From Numida meleagris (taxonomy: Eukaryota > Chordata > Aves > Galliformes > Numididae), in assembly GCF_002078875.1 (NCBI RefSeq), contig NC_034410.1, positions 84,983,947 to 85,047,946 on the forward strand: a DNA stretch of 64,000 nucleotides, in the 5' to 3' direction. Made by a program: the position numbers and the translations under genes. Below, piece by piece: positions 25,811 to 38,093 of the stretch. Numbering within the stretch: the stretch's first letter is position 1; each line of letters starts with the position of its first letter. The notes below the pieces were generated by a model that was given only the letters and a program-made list of their open reading frames with translations, ran no database searches and had not been told where the DNA came from.

Positions 25811-26582
25811 AGAGTATTGTTTTAAAAAAAGAAATTTCTACTACTTACTACTACTCACTAAAAGCTACTGCTTTTCTTTCCTAAAGAAAATAGGAAAAGG
25901 AAGCAACACAGAAGAGTGAATGATACTTCATCCCATGGAATTGTAGATAAGACATTTGAAATGTCTTGGGAAAGGTCACTTAAAAATCAAAAACTAGAGG
26001 GTATTCCTGAAGTTTCTTTACTAATAAGCTTGGATTAATCATGTCCTAACATATTTTTAAAAATAAATACATAAAATATTAGGAGATAAATATTTTTATG
26101 GAACTGTTTCTAAGTGAGTGGTGGCAGGAAGCAGATGACTTTCCAGCAGATCTCAGGAATATTTGGAGTTTTCTCAAACAGGGAACACAAAGGATATAGT
26201 TGATTGGGACCTGCAAAACAAGGGATACATGGGCAGGATCTCCTTTGCACCTGACAGGCTGCATTCTCACCTTCAGAAAGTTATGTTCCAGATGTGCTTT
26301 TCTGTTCTACCAAAACAATTCTTGAGATACTGGATATCTTCTGGTATGCTTGTTCCAACAGAAAGGAGGCAAAGGAAGGAGCAGTGCAGTATTGAAACAC
26401 TTCCCAACAACAGTTGTTGCACACATGGAAAACACAAATCTAGTAACCCTGTAGAGAAAATAGTTGTGCTTGCAGATGTTGGTTTTGTTTCACTGAAGAT
26501 GGTGCCTTGAAACTTTCACAGTTCTTCATAGGCAGCCCCTACTACAAACACATGATGATTCATATCAACAGTAGCTTAAAGT

Positions 26583-26718
26583 TTATTATACATAAGTATA
26601 TATATTATATGTCTTCATATATTTGTGTATATATATAAAAATATGCATTGTACTTAAATATCTATATATAGTTTATGTATGTGTATATATTAAAATTAAT
26701 AATCAACAATAAAATATA
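26583..26718. repeat. TA-rich low-complexity patch
   Basis: Mixed TATA, TATG and ATAT runs with almost no G or C. The two TGTGTATATAT segments hint at a decayed TA/TG microsatellite. Confidence 0.85.
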
Positions 26719-26937
26719 AGTTCACGAGTCACCAGATTTACCTTATGTTCAGTTCCTGAAGTTTTTTGGCACTGCGAATTTATCTATTTGATACATACGG
26801 ACTAAAAAATTAATGGGACAGTACCCTATCTGCTAAATTTAGGAAGCTTCTCAGGCTATTGTGTGGAAACCACTGGAATGAATGCTGTGAAGCAAGTAAG
26901 GCCCATTTAAAATAAAATGAAGAGCCCTGTCTATTTC

Positions 26938-26955
26938 ATTTGCATAACTTTGTTG
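26938..26955. promoter_or_regulatory. Adjacent POU octamer and SOX words
   Basis: ATTTGCATAACTTTGTTG holds an octamer-like ATTTGCATAA directly beside a SOX-type CTTTGTT. The canonical SOX2-POU5F1 composite has the SOX site in the opposite relative orientation, so this is a variant arrangement. Surrounding bases 26880-27030 read as motif-dense. Function is inference. Confidence 0.3.
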
Positions 26956-27777
26956 GTTCCAGTTATAGTGAGTCTCTGGGAGGAATTGTGCTTTGACAAG
27001 AGCCAGTGTTCACCATTCTGTTTTATCAGGATATAAACTTTGGAAATATCCCTGTGATTGAAGAATAAAGTCAGAAACTCACATCCTTCAAGCAGAGCCC
27101 TCAAGATTCAGGCCTTCAGCAGTCAGGGTTGTTCTGGTTAGTAAATGGTATAAGCAGTCGAACTCACTGGTTATTACTGATACAGAAGTTGTTCTTTTGT
27201 TAAGTAGAGCTATAAAGGTGTCTTTTTATTTGCTGTTTTATTTTGTTGTGCAATTATTTTAACAGTCTGTGCAAGTCTGAAAGTTGCTTGTACAGGACAC
27301 AATCTCATAGACATTTTCTCATAGAAATCTTTCTTTCCCTTCTTTTTTTCAAAAGCCTTGAATTCAGAACTACTAAATGAATTTCCTTTCTTTCTGGAAA
27401 GGAGAATTCTGAGCTCTTTCTAATCATTTATGTTCTTTTGATTATGAGCCTGAAGAACACAACATTTTGTTGAGTAAGGAGTATTTTATTTTTTTTTACA
27501 GACCACTTAAGTAACGCACCGTTGTTTTACGATAGCTACTCATCCCAAACCTAAACAGATAGTATGTGTTTGAAGCTATCTGTCTAGCAATAAGTCCATT
27601 CACTGCTTTCAAGGAAACAGTGTGTCCTTGTGCTTATCAAAACATATTGCATTCACTTTTATTACTTGGTGAGAACAAATCAAAAGATAAAATGATTTGT
27701 TCTAAAATACCAATGCAAAGCTGCATAAACAAAATAAATTTCTTTATCAGTAGCTGGATAAAGTTTTAGTAATATAG

Positions 27778-27860
27778 AATCATAGAATAATTAAGGTTGG
27801 AAAAAACCGCTAAGATCACCTAGTCCAACCATCAGCCCATCACCATATTCGCTAGTGTTA
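27778..27860 (-). mobile_element. CR1 LINE, short 3' end
   Basis: The reverse complement of a CR1 terminus: AGAATCATAGAATAATTAAG, then GGTTGGAAAAAACCGCTAAG and CACCTAGTCCAACCATCAGC. Only the last 75-85 bp of the element are kept, so the left boundary (27778) is the true 3' end and the right boundary is the 5' truncation and is approximate. Confidence 0.93.
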
Positions 27861-28789
27861 TTTAAAGTTTCCTCCCATTATATCATTAAGTGATTTGGCT
27901 GAGGGACTTCTAGCAAGTGTTTCCCCATTACTTTTTCACCTTGGAGATCTGGCTGTCGCCTTTGGTAATCATCTGTTATTTGTACTGATTCTTAAACCTT
28001 GGGATGAAAGTGGAGCTCTTAGGATCTGATTGTTCATGTTTCCTTGAAGTTTCCTGGAAGGAGTTAGATGGTTTTCCTTCTTTTTCTGAGATACAAGTTC
28101 TACAGGCTCTCTATATAAATGGGATAGTAAAATTTAAAAATATCTAAGAATGGCCTTATTAATATATTAGGGAACTAGTGTCTAGAAGAAGTCATCTAGA
28201 TTCAGAAGACACAAGACAGAGACACAAGGTGACTTCAAGCAATTAAATCCTGTATTTTCAAACACAGGTGAGAAAGTTCAGTTTCATCTTTAGAAAGAAA
28301 ACTCCTGTATTTGTTAATCCACATTTAGAGAGCTCGGTAATCAGCTTCAGTAGCTCTAATTAGCAGCTTCTCTCATTGCCTTCCAGAATGGAAATAAATA
28401 CATATGCTGAACTTAAACACCTCCTAAAACACTGGCGTTATTTTTTCTACTCCTGCAGAAAAGTGCTTTGAGCTTTGTTTTTTAGGTACATCTTTATCTT
28501 CAGCAATGTATAATTATCCACAACATTGTAGTATCTAAGCAAAAATGTAAATGCTTTCCTACAGTAGAAATAGCTCAGGGGAGAAACAATGAGCTAAATA
28601 TTTGCTAAGTGTAACTCCATCTAATGTTAGGATCTTCAGGATCTTGGAGATGTGGGTTTGAATTCTTTTGAAGAGTGGTATGAAGTCTCATTTCCACTTT
28701 GTAAGTAACCGTTCTGTGTTCAAAGAAATAATGAATCTGAACTGTTCAGCAGGTCTGAACTGTGCAGATCTACCGTCCTCTATGCCAGA

Positions 28790-28975
28790 GTGCAATCCAG
28801 AAAAATTTGGACAGGATTAATGTTCACACTAATGCGTGCAATTTCTGTGTTTCAGTCCATCTCACTTGTGCCATCAGCATAAATGGACGCAAATGCATAT
28901 GGATTTGACAGCCATCCTAATGCCTAGATTATCAGACATTTTGATTAATTTTGCCTTTGTTGTGTTAGATTATAC
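28790..28975. promoter_or_regulatory. Candidate conserved enhancer-like block
   Basis: The block holds an octamer-related CGCAAATGCAT (28889-28899), a Meis/TGIF word TTGACAG (28905-28911), a homeodomain GATTAATT (28943-28950) and a SOX word CTTTGTT (28955-28961) within 75 bp, preceded by GGATTAATGTTCACAC near 28815. The combination is typical of vertebrate conserved non-coding elements near developmental genes. Conservation was not measured. Confidence 0.35.
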
Positions 28976-31900
28976 ACAGCAGACAAGAAATCAATAAGGA
29001 AGGTAGCTATGGTTTGTACCATAACTGACCAGTATATGTTCTGCTCTTCTGCAGATCCTGAGAGCGGGGCTAATGACAGTGTATGATTGATAATTACATC
29101 TGTTCTTTCTCTTCTGTCTGCCTGTTCAGCAGAAAGTGTCTTGGCTCTCTGTGAAGACAGGGCAAGCTTACTTTTTACATGCAGCCACACATGTTTTCAA
29201 AGGTATCATTTCTCCTACTGGAAGGGTATAACTTTCTGATGAAGTCATTGACATACAACTTGAAATATGATACCATATGGAATCTGTTCTTTAGATTTCA
29301 TGCACTTGTCACAAGAATGACTTGTGACTTTCTGTTAACTTATGTTTTCAAACTTGCCAGTCTTAAAATAAAGTACCTTTTTTATACATAATACAGTGAC
29401 TTCACTACTCTGACTTAAAATATCTCTAACTTGCTTCATCTTACTTGTCTATTAGAAACAAAACAGATTTGTTTGGTCAGGTATGTTCATATCCTTCTGT
29501 TTTACAGTGTAACACTGCAGACTGATAGGCATTTATCACTTCAAAAGAATCTTGTAAATCAAACCAAACACTGAAACTAGCCCCATGATTTATCATCATG
29601 TACAATCAAAGATTACAATTCATCAAATACCAAGAGCAAAGCTGTTTCTCTATAGTTTTTTTCATAGCCCTCTTAAATGAAAAGAGGTTTCCTTTACTTT
29701 GATTCTATGTAAATAATAAATAAATGTATCTGATTATACGTTGCTTACTAGCTTCTGTAACAGTCCTGTGGTGATGGAAACAACTATCATCAGCTAGCTT
29801 GCATAACTGGCATGGTTTTAAGAACTCTGAAGCCCTGTTTAAAAGCATAACTAAACGTCAACAGGGAGACATATTTCCCACCTTCACCAGGAGGGTCTTA
29901 AGTTGTAACTGAAAGAATATTTGAGGTATATTATCATCATTTACAAGAATTTCACCTTTTATTTCTATGATTAGATCAGGAAAAAAAAAGTCTAAAAATA
30001 TTTATGTACGTAGAGAAAGACTTAGGCATGAAGTGGCTGTATCTGAATTTGTCACTACCTAAAGAGTTCTTCACAGGTGTTATTAAGACTGCTCTTTATT
30101 GTAATAGATGACCTTAAAGGTGCTTAGTTACTCTGTACACATATATAAGTACAACACCTCTGATATAAAGTTAGACATTGACAAGGGCTCTTGCCTAGGC
30201 TCTGCCATCCTTGGTAAGTTAGATGCTGTTGGTGTATTTGCAGCATGTGCTCCAGAAGCATCATATTCCCAGTAAAACACAGCAACCACTGTCACCACCT
30301 CTGCAAACAGAAAGGTGTAAAACAGTGGTACTGCTGCTTTGTTTTCTGTACAGTTATGATCACCTAGATTACAAGTGGTTAGGCTAGAGAAGGGAGAATA
30401 GGACACTCTTTCTCCTTTGTCTTATGAAAGCTGCAAGATCTAGGAGAGAAAAAGCTTAACCTACATAAAGACAACACAAGAAGAAATATCAATCAGCAAC
30501 TCAGACAGTAATATGGAAGATAAATCATTAGTCTTTCACTGATGATCCTAAATTTTAAGCTACTGAGCCCATCTTCCTTTAGAAGAAACTTCTGAGCTCA
30601 AAGCAGTAAAGGACAGAAGTATTTCTCTCCATATTGATGTGGGAATTTCTTACAGGCTCACTGCAGGCTTTTCCTGTTGCCCAGCCTAGAAATCCAAATG
30701 TTCTACTTGACATGCAGTTGTTTCAGATCCTGACTCACCTGACATGCTGTATAGAAAATCTGATAGGTGAAAAAAACCCTTCATGTAGGAACCTGAATAC
30801 CACAGACCAATAGCCTAAAATGTAGACATCTAAGGCACTTTGCACTTTAACGAATTATATCATAAATGACTTCCTCATGATCATACAGGGAGCTCATGCC
30901 AGTAATGGAAACTCTATCTTCTCATGTTTCATCTAGTGCTTTACCAGACATAGAAATTACTTAGTAAAAACAAAAACAAAGAGTTAATTTATACTGATAT
31001 ATATATGAAAAACAGTGGTATATCACATCAGATGTAACTGTGAGAGGAGGGCTGCAAACATACTTGTTCTGTGTCACTAATAATGACTTCAAAGCAAGAG
31101 TTCTTTAAGGGGGAAAAATCTATCCTAAAAGACCCCATGAATCCTGCGAAGGATTACAATTATTGTGGAATATGTGACGAGAATTACTTATTACAGAAAC
31201 TGGAATAAAATTACCAAGCTGGTTTCATGTGACAATCAACATATTTTTACTGCTTCCCACACCTGCTGGTATCCTCCATCCTGGATCTTCAAATATGCTA
31301 CTGTTAAATGGCAACATTCATTTTTTTATGAAGCTTCAGTTCTTGAATAACGATGTCAGAAAATGTGGCTGGCAAGACTGACACAGTGACAACATTCTAG
31401 TAGCCAGAATAAACACAAATGAATGAGGAAACCTCCGTCTGAAACGTTCCATGTCATATGGTATGAGAAAATTCTCCTTTACATTTTTGCCAATTCCAAA
31501 AAGCCATGGCTTTCTCAGATTACTAAACAAACAAACAAACAAACAATACTAATGAATGCAAGGAGGAATATGAGATATTATGAATCACACCTAGAATTTC
31601 ATCATTTGTAACACAGAGCACAGGTATCTTTAAGGGAAACCTAAACTAAATTAATGTTTTTTAGCCCATCCTTCTCTAAAAGCAGAGCGAACTTGTCTGT
31701 CTTCTCACTTGGTTTATAGAAAATCCAGGTTTGGGTTCTGGCTTACCAGCAGAATTACCTGAGATAAATGTTCTCCATATCAAGTTCAAAGCTTTTCCAC
31801 AGCTGCTGAGTGCGATGACCTTTTCTTTGCACCAGATTTCTTTCACTTTTTGTTCACTTTTTGCCTTGCACTTAAACAGTGATAGAAGCACAAAAATCTC

Positions 31901-33779
31901 TCCAGTTCAGTGTTTGAATTCTGAGTTCAAGTTGCTGCTCCATCAAATATATAAAACGGAATCTGTATTACCTCTTTCCTTGTGGAAGTGTTTTGAACAT
32001 CACTCTTGATATGCTATGTGCCTTTGCTCCTTCTAGTTCCCTGAAGATCTTTCCATACACATCCCCTTGTTCCATGCAAAATGGTGAAACATTATTCTCA
32101 AGTAGAAGGGGGCTCTGGGGGCTTTTCTCAAAATGTCACTTAGCCTAATCAGAAACTCCTGACTCCCACAGTCCAGGACTGTCTTGAAAGTCCTAATTCT
32201 CAGTGACTGAAAAATTCCATCTTGAGGTGCTTTGGTGAATCTACCTCCAGATAATTATCCTATTGTTCATCAGTAATTGGAATTCATAAATAATGCCCAC
32301 CACTAAATAAATTATGATCATTTTGACTAGAAAATTACAATTATTTTACATTTAGCATAACAACTTTTTTTTTCCCTTGGAGAATGAAAGCACCTGCTTT
32401 TTTTATAATACACATGTACTGAAAACATACTTCCTAGTAGAGAATTAAGTGTTATTGCACAGTATGTCAGAGCAGCAAAGTATAAAGGAAAATCCTTAAG
32501 TAATTTCTCATTATTTTCCTTCCCAATTTTCTAACTCCTCCCTCTTCTTCCAAAATAAGCAAGAAAATCCTTCTTCATTAATCTTCGGAGTAAGTGTTTG
32601 GCAGAGAAATGTTATATCAGAAATGTTTGAGTTTGAATGCTCTGTCTTTAGTCTTACCTGGGATTTGTTCTCCGTGTTATTACTCACACATACATGCCCA
32701 GAACCAACATTTAATTTCAGCTTGTAATAAGAAAATAAACCTCCTGTTTACTTCTGTTCACCACTAATTAGATATAATACTTTCCTCAACATTTTGCAAA
32801 TCATAATTATATAAAATTAAGGAAATTGAGAGAATGTTCATAAAGGAGGCAAACACATGATTCAGAGAGTGTCTTTCTTTGTCAAGTAAATGAATTCCAT
32901 CCATCCCTTTATATATCCAAACCAAATTCTCTCTAAATCAATGGAAATACTACCATTGGTTTCAGCGGATTCTGGACCAGACCCAGCCAATTCCCATTAA
33001 AGTCAGCTCAGGACTTGAGCTACATCATGATGTAACTGAATTAATTAGCATTAAATTATGAGAAACTACTCTCCATTACTACAAATTACTTGTAAAATAG
33101 CCAAGCTTTACTATTAATAATAAATTCAGCAGTACTCTACGAGAGCTTCTTTTCATAAATTCTTATATATTCAGACTTTATGACCAAATTCAGGCTTTTG
33201 GGTTCCCACTGCCATTTTCTGCTAACAGGCATACAAAAGTATGGGTGTCACTTCATTGCACTGGTTACTGCCTTCTTAAATTGGGCAGAATGAAATCTGC
33301 CTTTGTGATTCTTCTCCTGACTATACTGTGTTGGATCATTACAGTATTCCTTGTGGATATTGTACAGCCTGAAAGTCATCCACTGTGAACTTTAAGGCTG
33401 TTTGGATTCTGTGCTCTGATTTAATATACATAAGAGAGCTTCAAGCTGGGAATTTGATGCTAGGTCTATACTTCTGGCTTCAGCCCAGTTGTCTACATTT
33501 GGAAATGTATTTGATGTTGGAACACACTTTTCTGGAACAGAATGTCAAGAAAATACATAATCAAGAGGACAGCATACATAACAAGCTACAAAAACCTGTT
33601 TGTCACCCTCCTCCCACAATGGTGAAAAAACTTCTACAGCTGCTAATTAGAAAATTAGAACACCACAAATGGATTATATTTTACTGGCAGCAGAGCTTCT
33701 TGCCCCCGGTGTTTTAAAATACTTTTAGAATTGTTTGCTGTCAGCAAAACAAGTGCGCTACCTGCAATCCTATAGACAA

Positions 33780-34140
33780 CAAAGCCCGGCAGCAGGATTT
33801 CAGTCAGGTGATGTCACCCAGGTAAAATTGTACTGACAAGCTTTTAATTAAAGTTTTCCCACACATCTTTCTGCTGGTCCCCAGGAGCTATTATTCATTA
33901 TGTGCCGACTGTCAGCCAATTGTGAGTCGGGAGGGAAGTGTTTTATTTTCAAAGCCCTTGCTGACAGCTAGAGAACACTTTGTTATACAATCTGTTTACT
34001 TTTTTCACACACACAATCTTGCTAAAGGGGAAATGGTCATGCAGTAGTGTTTACAGTTTATGGCAATAATTAAATGCATCTGGCAGTGCAGTAGCTGAAT
34101 GGAGGTCGGTGTGGGTGTGGGTGACAAGCCATAAAATTCT
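33780..34140. promoter_or_regulatory. Candidate conserved enhancer-like block
   Basis: This is the strongest enhancer-like block by eye. It contains TTTTAATTAAAG (33842-33853), CATTATG near 33896, a Meis/TGIF-plus-CCAAT word CTGTCAGCCAAT (33909-33920), CTGACAG (33961-33967), a SOX word CTTTGTTAT (33978-33986), TTTATGGCAATAATTAAATG (34057-34076) followed by an E-box CATCTG, tandem CACCC/KLF-type GGTGTGGGTGTGGGTG near 34107-34122, and a posterior-Hox-like CCATAAAA (34129-34136). Base composition is more even than in the flanks. Enhancer function and deep conservation are inference. Confidence 0.4.
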
Positions 34141-36888
34141 TCCTATAAACAGTTACTCTCACCTTGCAGAGCCCCCGGCATTTTAAGACAAAGTTTCTTT
34201 GGGAAAGCACAGGTCCAAACAGGTGCAAGGATACTGGAATTGGAATGTGTGGCTCTAACCATGTGGTACTTGACGCTAAGAAACACTGTCTAGGAATCAG
34301 GGGAACACTCTATTCTGATCTGGGACTTGGACAGTTTGAAGTGGTTATAAAACAGCTGCTTGTCCTTTGCTTTGCTAAAGCTCAAAGTACTTACCTCTAT
34401 AAGAACTGTACAATGAAATACAACTTACCACAAGATGAAAGCAAAAGGCTGTGTGGTATCCTGTTGCAGCAAAGGGATAGTATTTGATGCTTAATACTTA
34501 TGGGGAAAAAGTCCTATTGAAACTTTTAATGGCTTACAATAAAATAATTTTTATTAGCGGGCAGGTGATGACAAAACTTATTTGGAGCTATGAACAACTT
34601 TGAAATTATGGTAAAAAACTGTAAGCAGTAATCACAACAAATACCTTAAGTATTTGTTTATTTCTTATTTATTAAGGATGATAGAAAGCCATCAAGTATT
34701 CTTAAATTGTTGCTAGATGGATAGAAACGAGTGCAATATACACAAACAGGTAAAAAAGAAATTGCATGGAATCAGATCAGTTGCCTGCCACTTCCTGATA
34801 AGTCATTCATAATTCTTTGGAAATTACTTCCACTACAAAGCAAAAAGAATAGAAAATCAATCAAACAATGAGAATTTAAATACCACCTTTTATTGATATT
34901 ACTATGAGTCGCTACAGAAATTATAGAAGGGTTGAACAGTTCCATTGCTAAGAATGAAAATCTTTCACAGCTTTAAGTGCTTGTAAACAGTAACAGTCTT
35001 AGGAAATCATTTTCTTAGATGGAAATAAAGTAATCAAAAATTAGGTTTAAAATGGACTGTTTCTGAGGTTATTAAACAGTAAGCAATGGGACTTACTTGA
35101 ATGTTGGGTTGGAAGGCAGTTTCAGTAGACAGAGCAGTATGCATGCCTTAATGAGCCTTTTCTGTTTGGAGATCATACCAAGTCTTTAGCCACAAGCGTA
35201 TGAACACATCTGTACAGGCTGCATTCCTGAAAAGAAAAACATTAAGAATTCTAATTGCAAATTTAACTGATAGGTGTCACTGTGTAGACAGTGCTTTCCT
35301 GCTATTACTGTATTTATTTCTTCACTAATGATTTATTTTATTATTTTTTAATTTGACTGAATGTTGGGAGCAAGATTTTTGTTTGTTTGTTTCTGTCACA
35401 AACAGCAAATAGATTCTAAGATACAGCACAGTTACATTATAATTATTTATAATCATAGCATTTTCATCTTCCCAAGCTTAACTGAACCAACGTGCTATGA
35501 ATAATGTAAGCAGTTTATGTTAATCCTTACTTTAAGATCAATGTTATAAGGGAGTATTATTACTTTAGAATCAGTATAATTACAGTAAGATATATCAGAG
35601 ATTTGAGAAATCAAAGTATAGACATTAGGTAACTTGCCTGAGATCTATGGGGTAGAAAAAGTGAGGAAGCTCTTGCTTCGAAGTTCAAAGCTGCCTGTGC
35701 GTTTTAGTCAAAGTCTATTGCATTCAAAATGCAGGGAGCAATAAACCTAGGCTCCACACTGATAAGGGAAAAAGGACTCTTCAGTCAGTCATGACCATTC
35801 TCATTCTCTTCTCTCCCACATGCTTTCCACCCCAGAGATGTTGGGGGAGCCGAACTGCAAGGCAAAAGAGACAAATATCTCCAGACAGAGCAGGTACTTA
35901 AATCCAGCAGGGATTATTCCTTCAGGCACAGCACTGTGCTAATGTGATTACACATCTTCCTGCTGGAGCTAGTCCACATCTAGCTGATCCCAAGTGATAG
36001 GAAGCCACTGTCTGCAACTGGCTTCCCAGCTCCCTCCTTAGAAATACGCCTTCTTTTATGATCCTGAGCTCAGGACTCTCACCCAGCAAATGCTAGGGAC
36101 AAAGAGTACCATTGGTTGAGTTTTCACTTGGTCTCATATGCAAAAAGAAACTGTTGGTCAAAAGAAACACCATAAAAACTGGGGTGAAGAGAGTGAGAAC
36201 ATATTTAGCTACCAGATCATTCAGTATATGGAAAACTGGGTTTGTCAAATAAATCTGATCAAGATACTTCAGAAAATTTCAGGTCTGACTGCTAAGATTT
36301 GATTGCTATGTGTGTTCACATGTGGTTGGACTTTTATCAAGACATTAGGTAAGACTAAATATAGGACATTTCCCAGTATCCAACATGTATGTTCTGGTGT
36401 ACTGATACTGAAGTATGTACTGCAGCCTCTTCAACGTTTCTATAATGTAGTTCAGTTAAAGCAGGGCTCTTCCCAGAGCGATGAGGGTATGCAATCATCC
36501 TGATGAGTAGCATATGACAGAGAGCTAATAAATTCTTAGCAACATAACACATTAATTGAGAAAATACCAAACTGCATGTTAAAAAAAGTAAAAGTGAGCA
36601 AACAACATTTAACTAACCTCTTTTCAACAGCATGCTGAAAGGATCTATGTTTGCCCTATGCAATTTGATAGTATCATCAAACATCTGAAAGGAAGATGGA
36701 GTATGAGGGCAGCACAAAAAAGAATGAACTTAAGTAAATGATAAAAACTGATCAGCACTGTTACCCATTTCATTTCAGCCTGGGGATTTTAATAGCCATT
36801 TGCTCTTGACTGAGGATCAAGAAAGAAAAACAACAGATAAGCATGGACTGTCCTTCTAAACCGTGATCAAGACAGTGGAAGAAAGTAT

Positions 36889-36889
<1 letters not shown>

Positions 36890-36923
<34 letters not shown>
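36890..36923. repeat. (CA)n dinucleotide microsatellite
   Basis: An uninterrupted run of 17 CA units. Confidence 0.98.
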
Positions 36924-36931
<8 letters not shown>

Positions 36932-37460
36932 CTCGTATCGCAAGAACTTAAGAAAGGTTGTCTTCTAGACTCTTACTCAAAATAGTCTACAAAATAGATC
37001 TGCATCTGAAAAAAAAAAAGCGTATTTTGATTGTTGTCCTACCTTCTCTGTTCTCACCTCTTACCTTCCACTTACGGATGAGATCAAAATAGCCATCAGT
37101 GAAACCTTTATCATGCTTCTTTTTCCAGTGTAATATCCCCTTTGGCTATGTAACAAATCTCTGGCCTAACAAAGGAAGAATTACTTCTGTCTTGAGTATA
37201 TCTAAATCAGAGTTGAAGTTCTTTAATCTTTAGCTGCTCAGAAATAGTGTGTTTTGTGTTTGTTTTTTTGTTTGTTTTTAATCAGTCAGTAGATAGTATG
37301 ATTATTGTTATATCAAATATTGTTCCTTAGCATGACAGAGATCATAGCCCAACAGTGGACTATAGCTTGCCTTCCTGCCATCTGCTAGACCCCAATTTGT
37401 TGTCACTGAAAGAAAATAGTAAAACATATTGGATTTTCTGCTTCTTGGATCTCACTTGAC
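36924..37460. other. Unique sequence, no gene recognised
   Basis: Nothing recognised beyond T-rich GTTTGTTTTTTTG-type runs at about 37252-37280. Confidence 0.55.
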
Positions 37461-38093
37461 AAATATATATATAATATATATAATATATATGTATTATATA
37501 TATATTATAATAAAATATAATATAATAAATATAATATATAATAATATATATTATATAAATATATTATATTATATTATATTATATAAATATATTATATTTT
37601 ATATATTATATTTTATATAAATATATTATATTTTATAATATAATTATATAATATAATATATATTATATATATTTATTATATATTATTTATTATTTATTAT
37701 TTATTTATATATAATAATATATAATATAATATAATATATATTATAATAAAATATAATATAATAAATATATATAATAAATATAATATATTATATTATAAGA
37801 GCAATATAATTATATTATATATAATATAATTATAATATATATATTTATAATATGTATAAAATGTAATAATTATAATATGTATAAAATAAATAATATGTAT
37901 TATATTATATATAATATAATATGTCAAGTATAATGTCAAGTGAGACAAATATATATATTTATATATAATTGTTATTATTGTTATATAAATTGTTATATAT
38001 ATATAACAATTATATATATATATTATATATATTATAAATATATATTATATATATAATATAATAATATTATATTATTATTATAATATATATATA
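37461..38093. repeat. AT-only low-complexity block with inverted flank copy
   Basis: Roughly 630 bp made almost wholly of TA, TAA and TTA runs with many self-complementary segments, able to extrude cruciforms. The unique flank TCTCACTTGACA at 37450-37461 reappears in perfect inverted form as TGTCAAGTGAGA at 37934-37945 inside the block, with a partial copy ATGTCAAGTATA at 37921-37932. The 63-residue ORF through it is a by-product of the repeat. Confidence 0.95.

Larger units (their letters stand above)
25811..27777. other. Unique AT-rich sequence, no gene recognised
   Basis: No transposon family or exon was recognised apart from the TA-rich patch and the POU/SOX words annotated separately. 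The 115-codon ORF at 26163-26510 shows no domain and overlaps an opposite-strand ORF. Confidence 0.5.
27861..36889. other. Long unique stretch, no gene recognised
   Basis: Nine kilobases without a recognised transposon or exon. Two enhancer-like blocks are annotated separately. A (CAAA)n run lies at about 31527-31546. ORFs are up to about 110 codons and carry no recognisable domains. Confidence 0.5.

Noticed and set aside
37429..37620. 63-codon Ile/Tyr-rich ORF resembling a membrane peptide
   Set aside because: Product of the AT-only repeat block.
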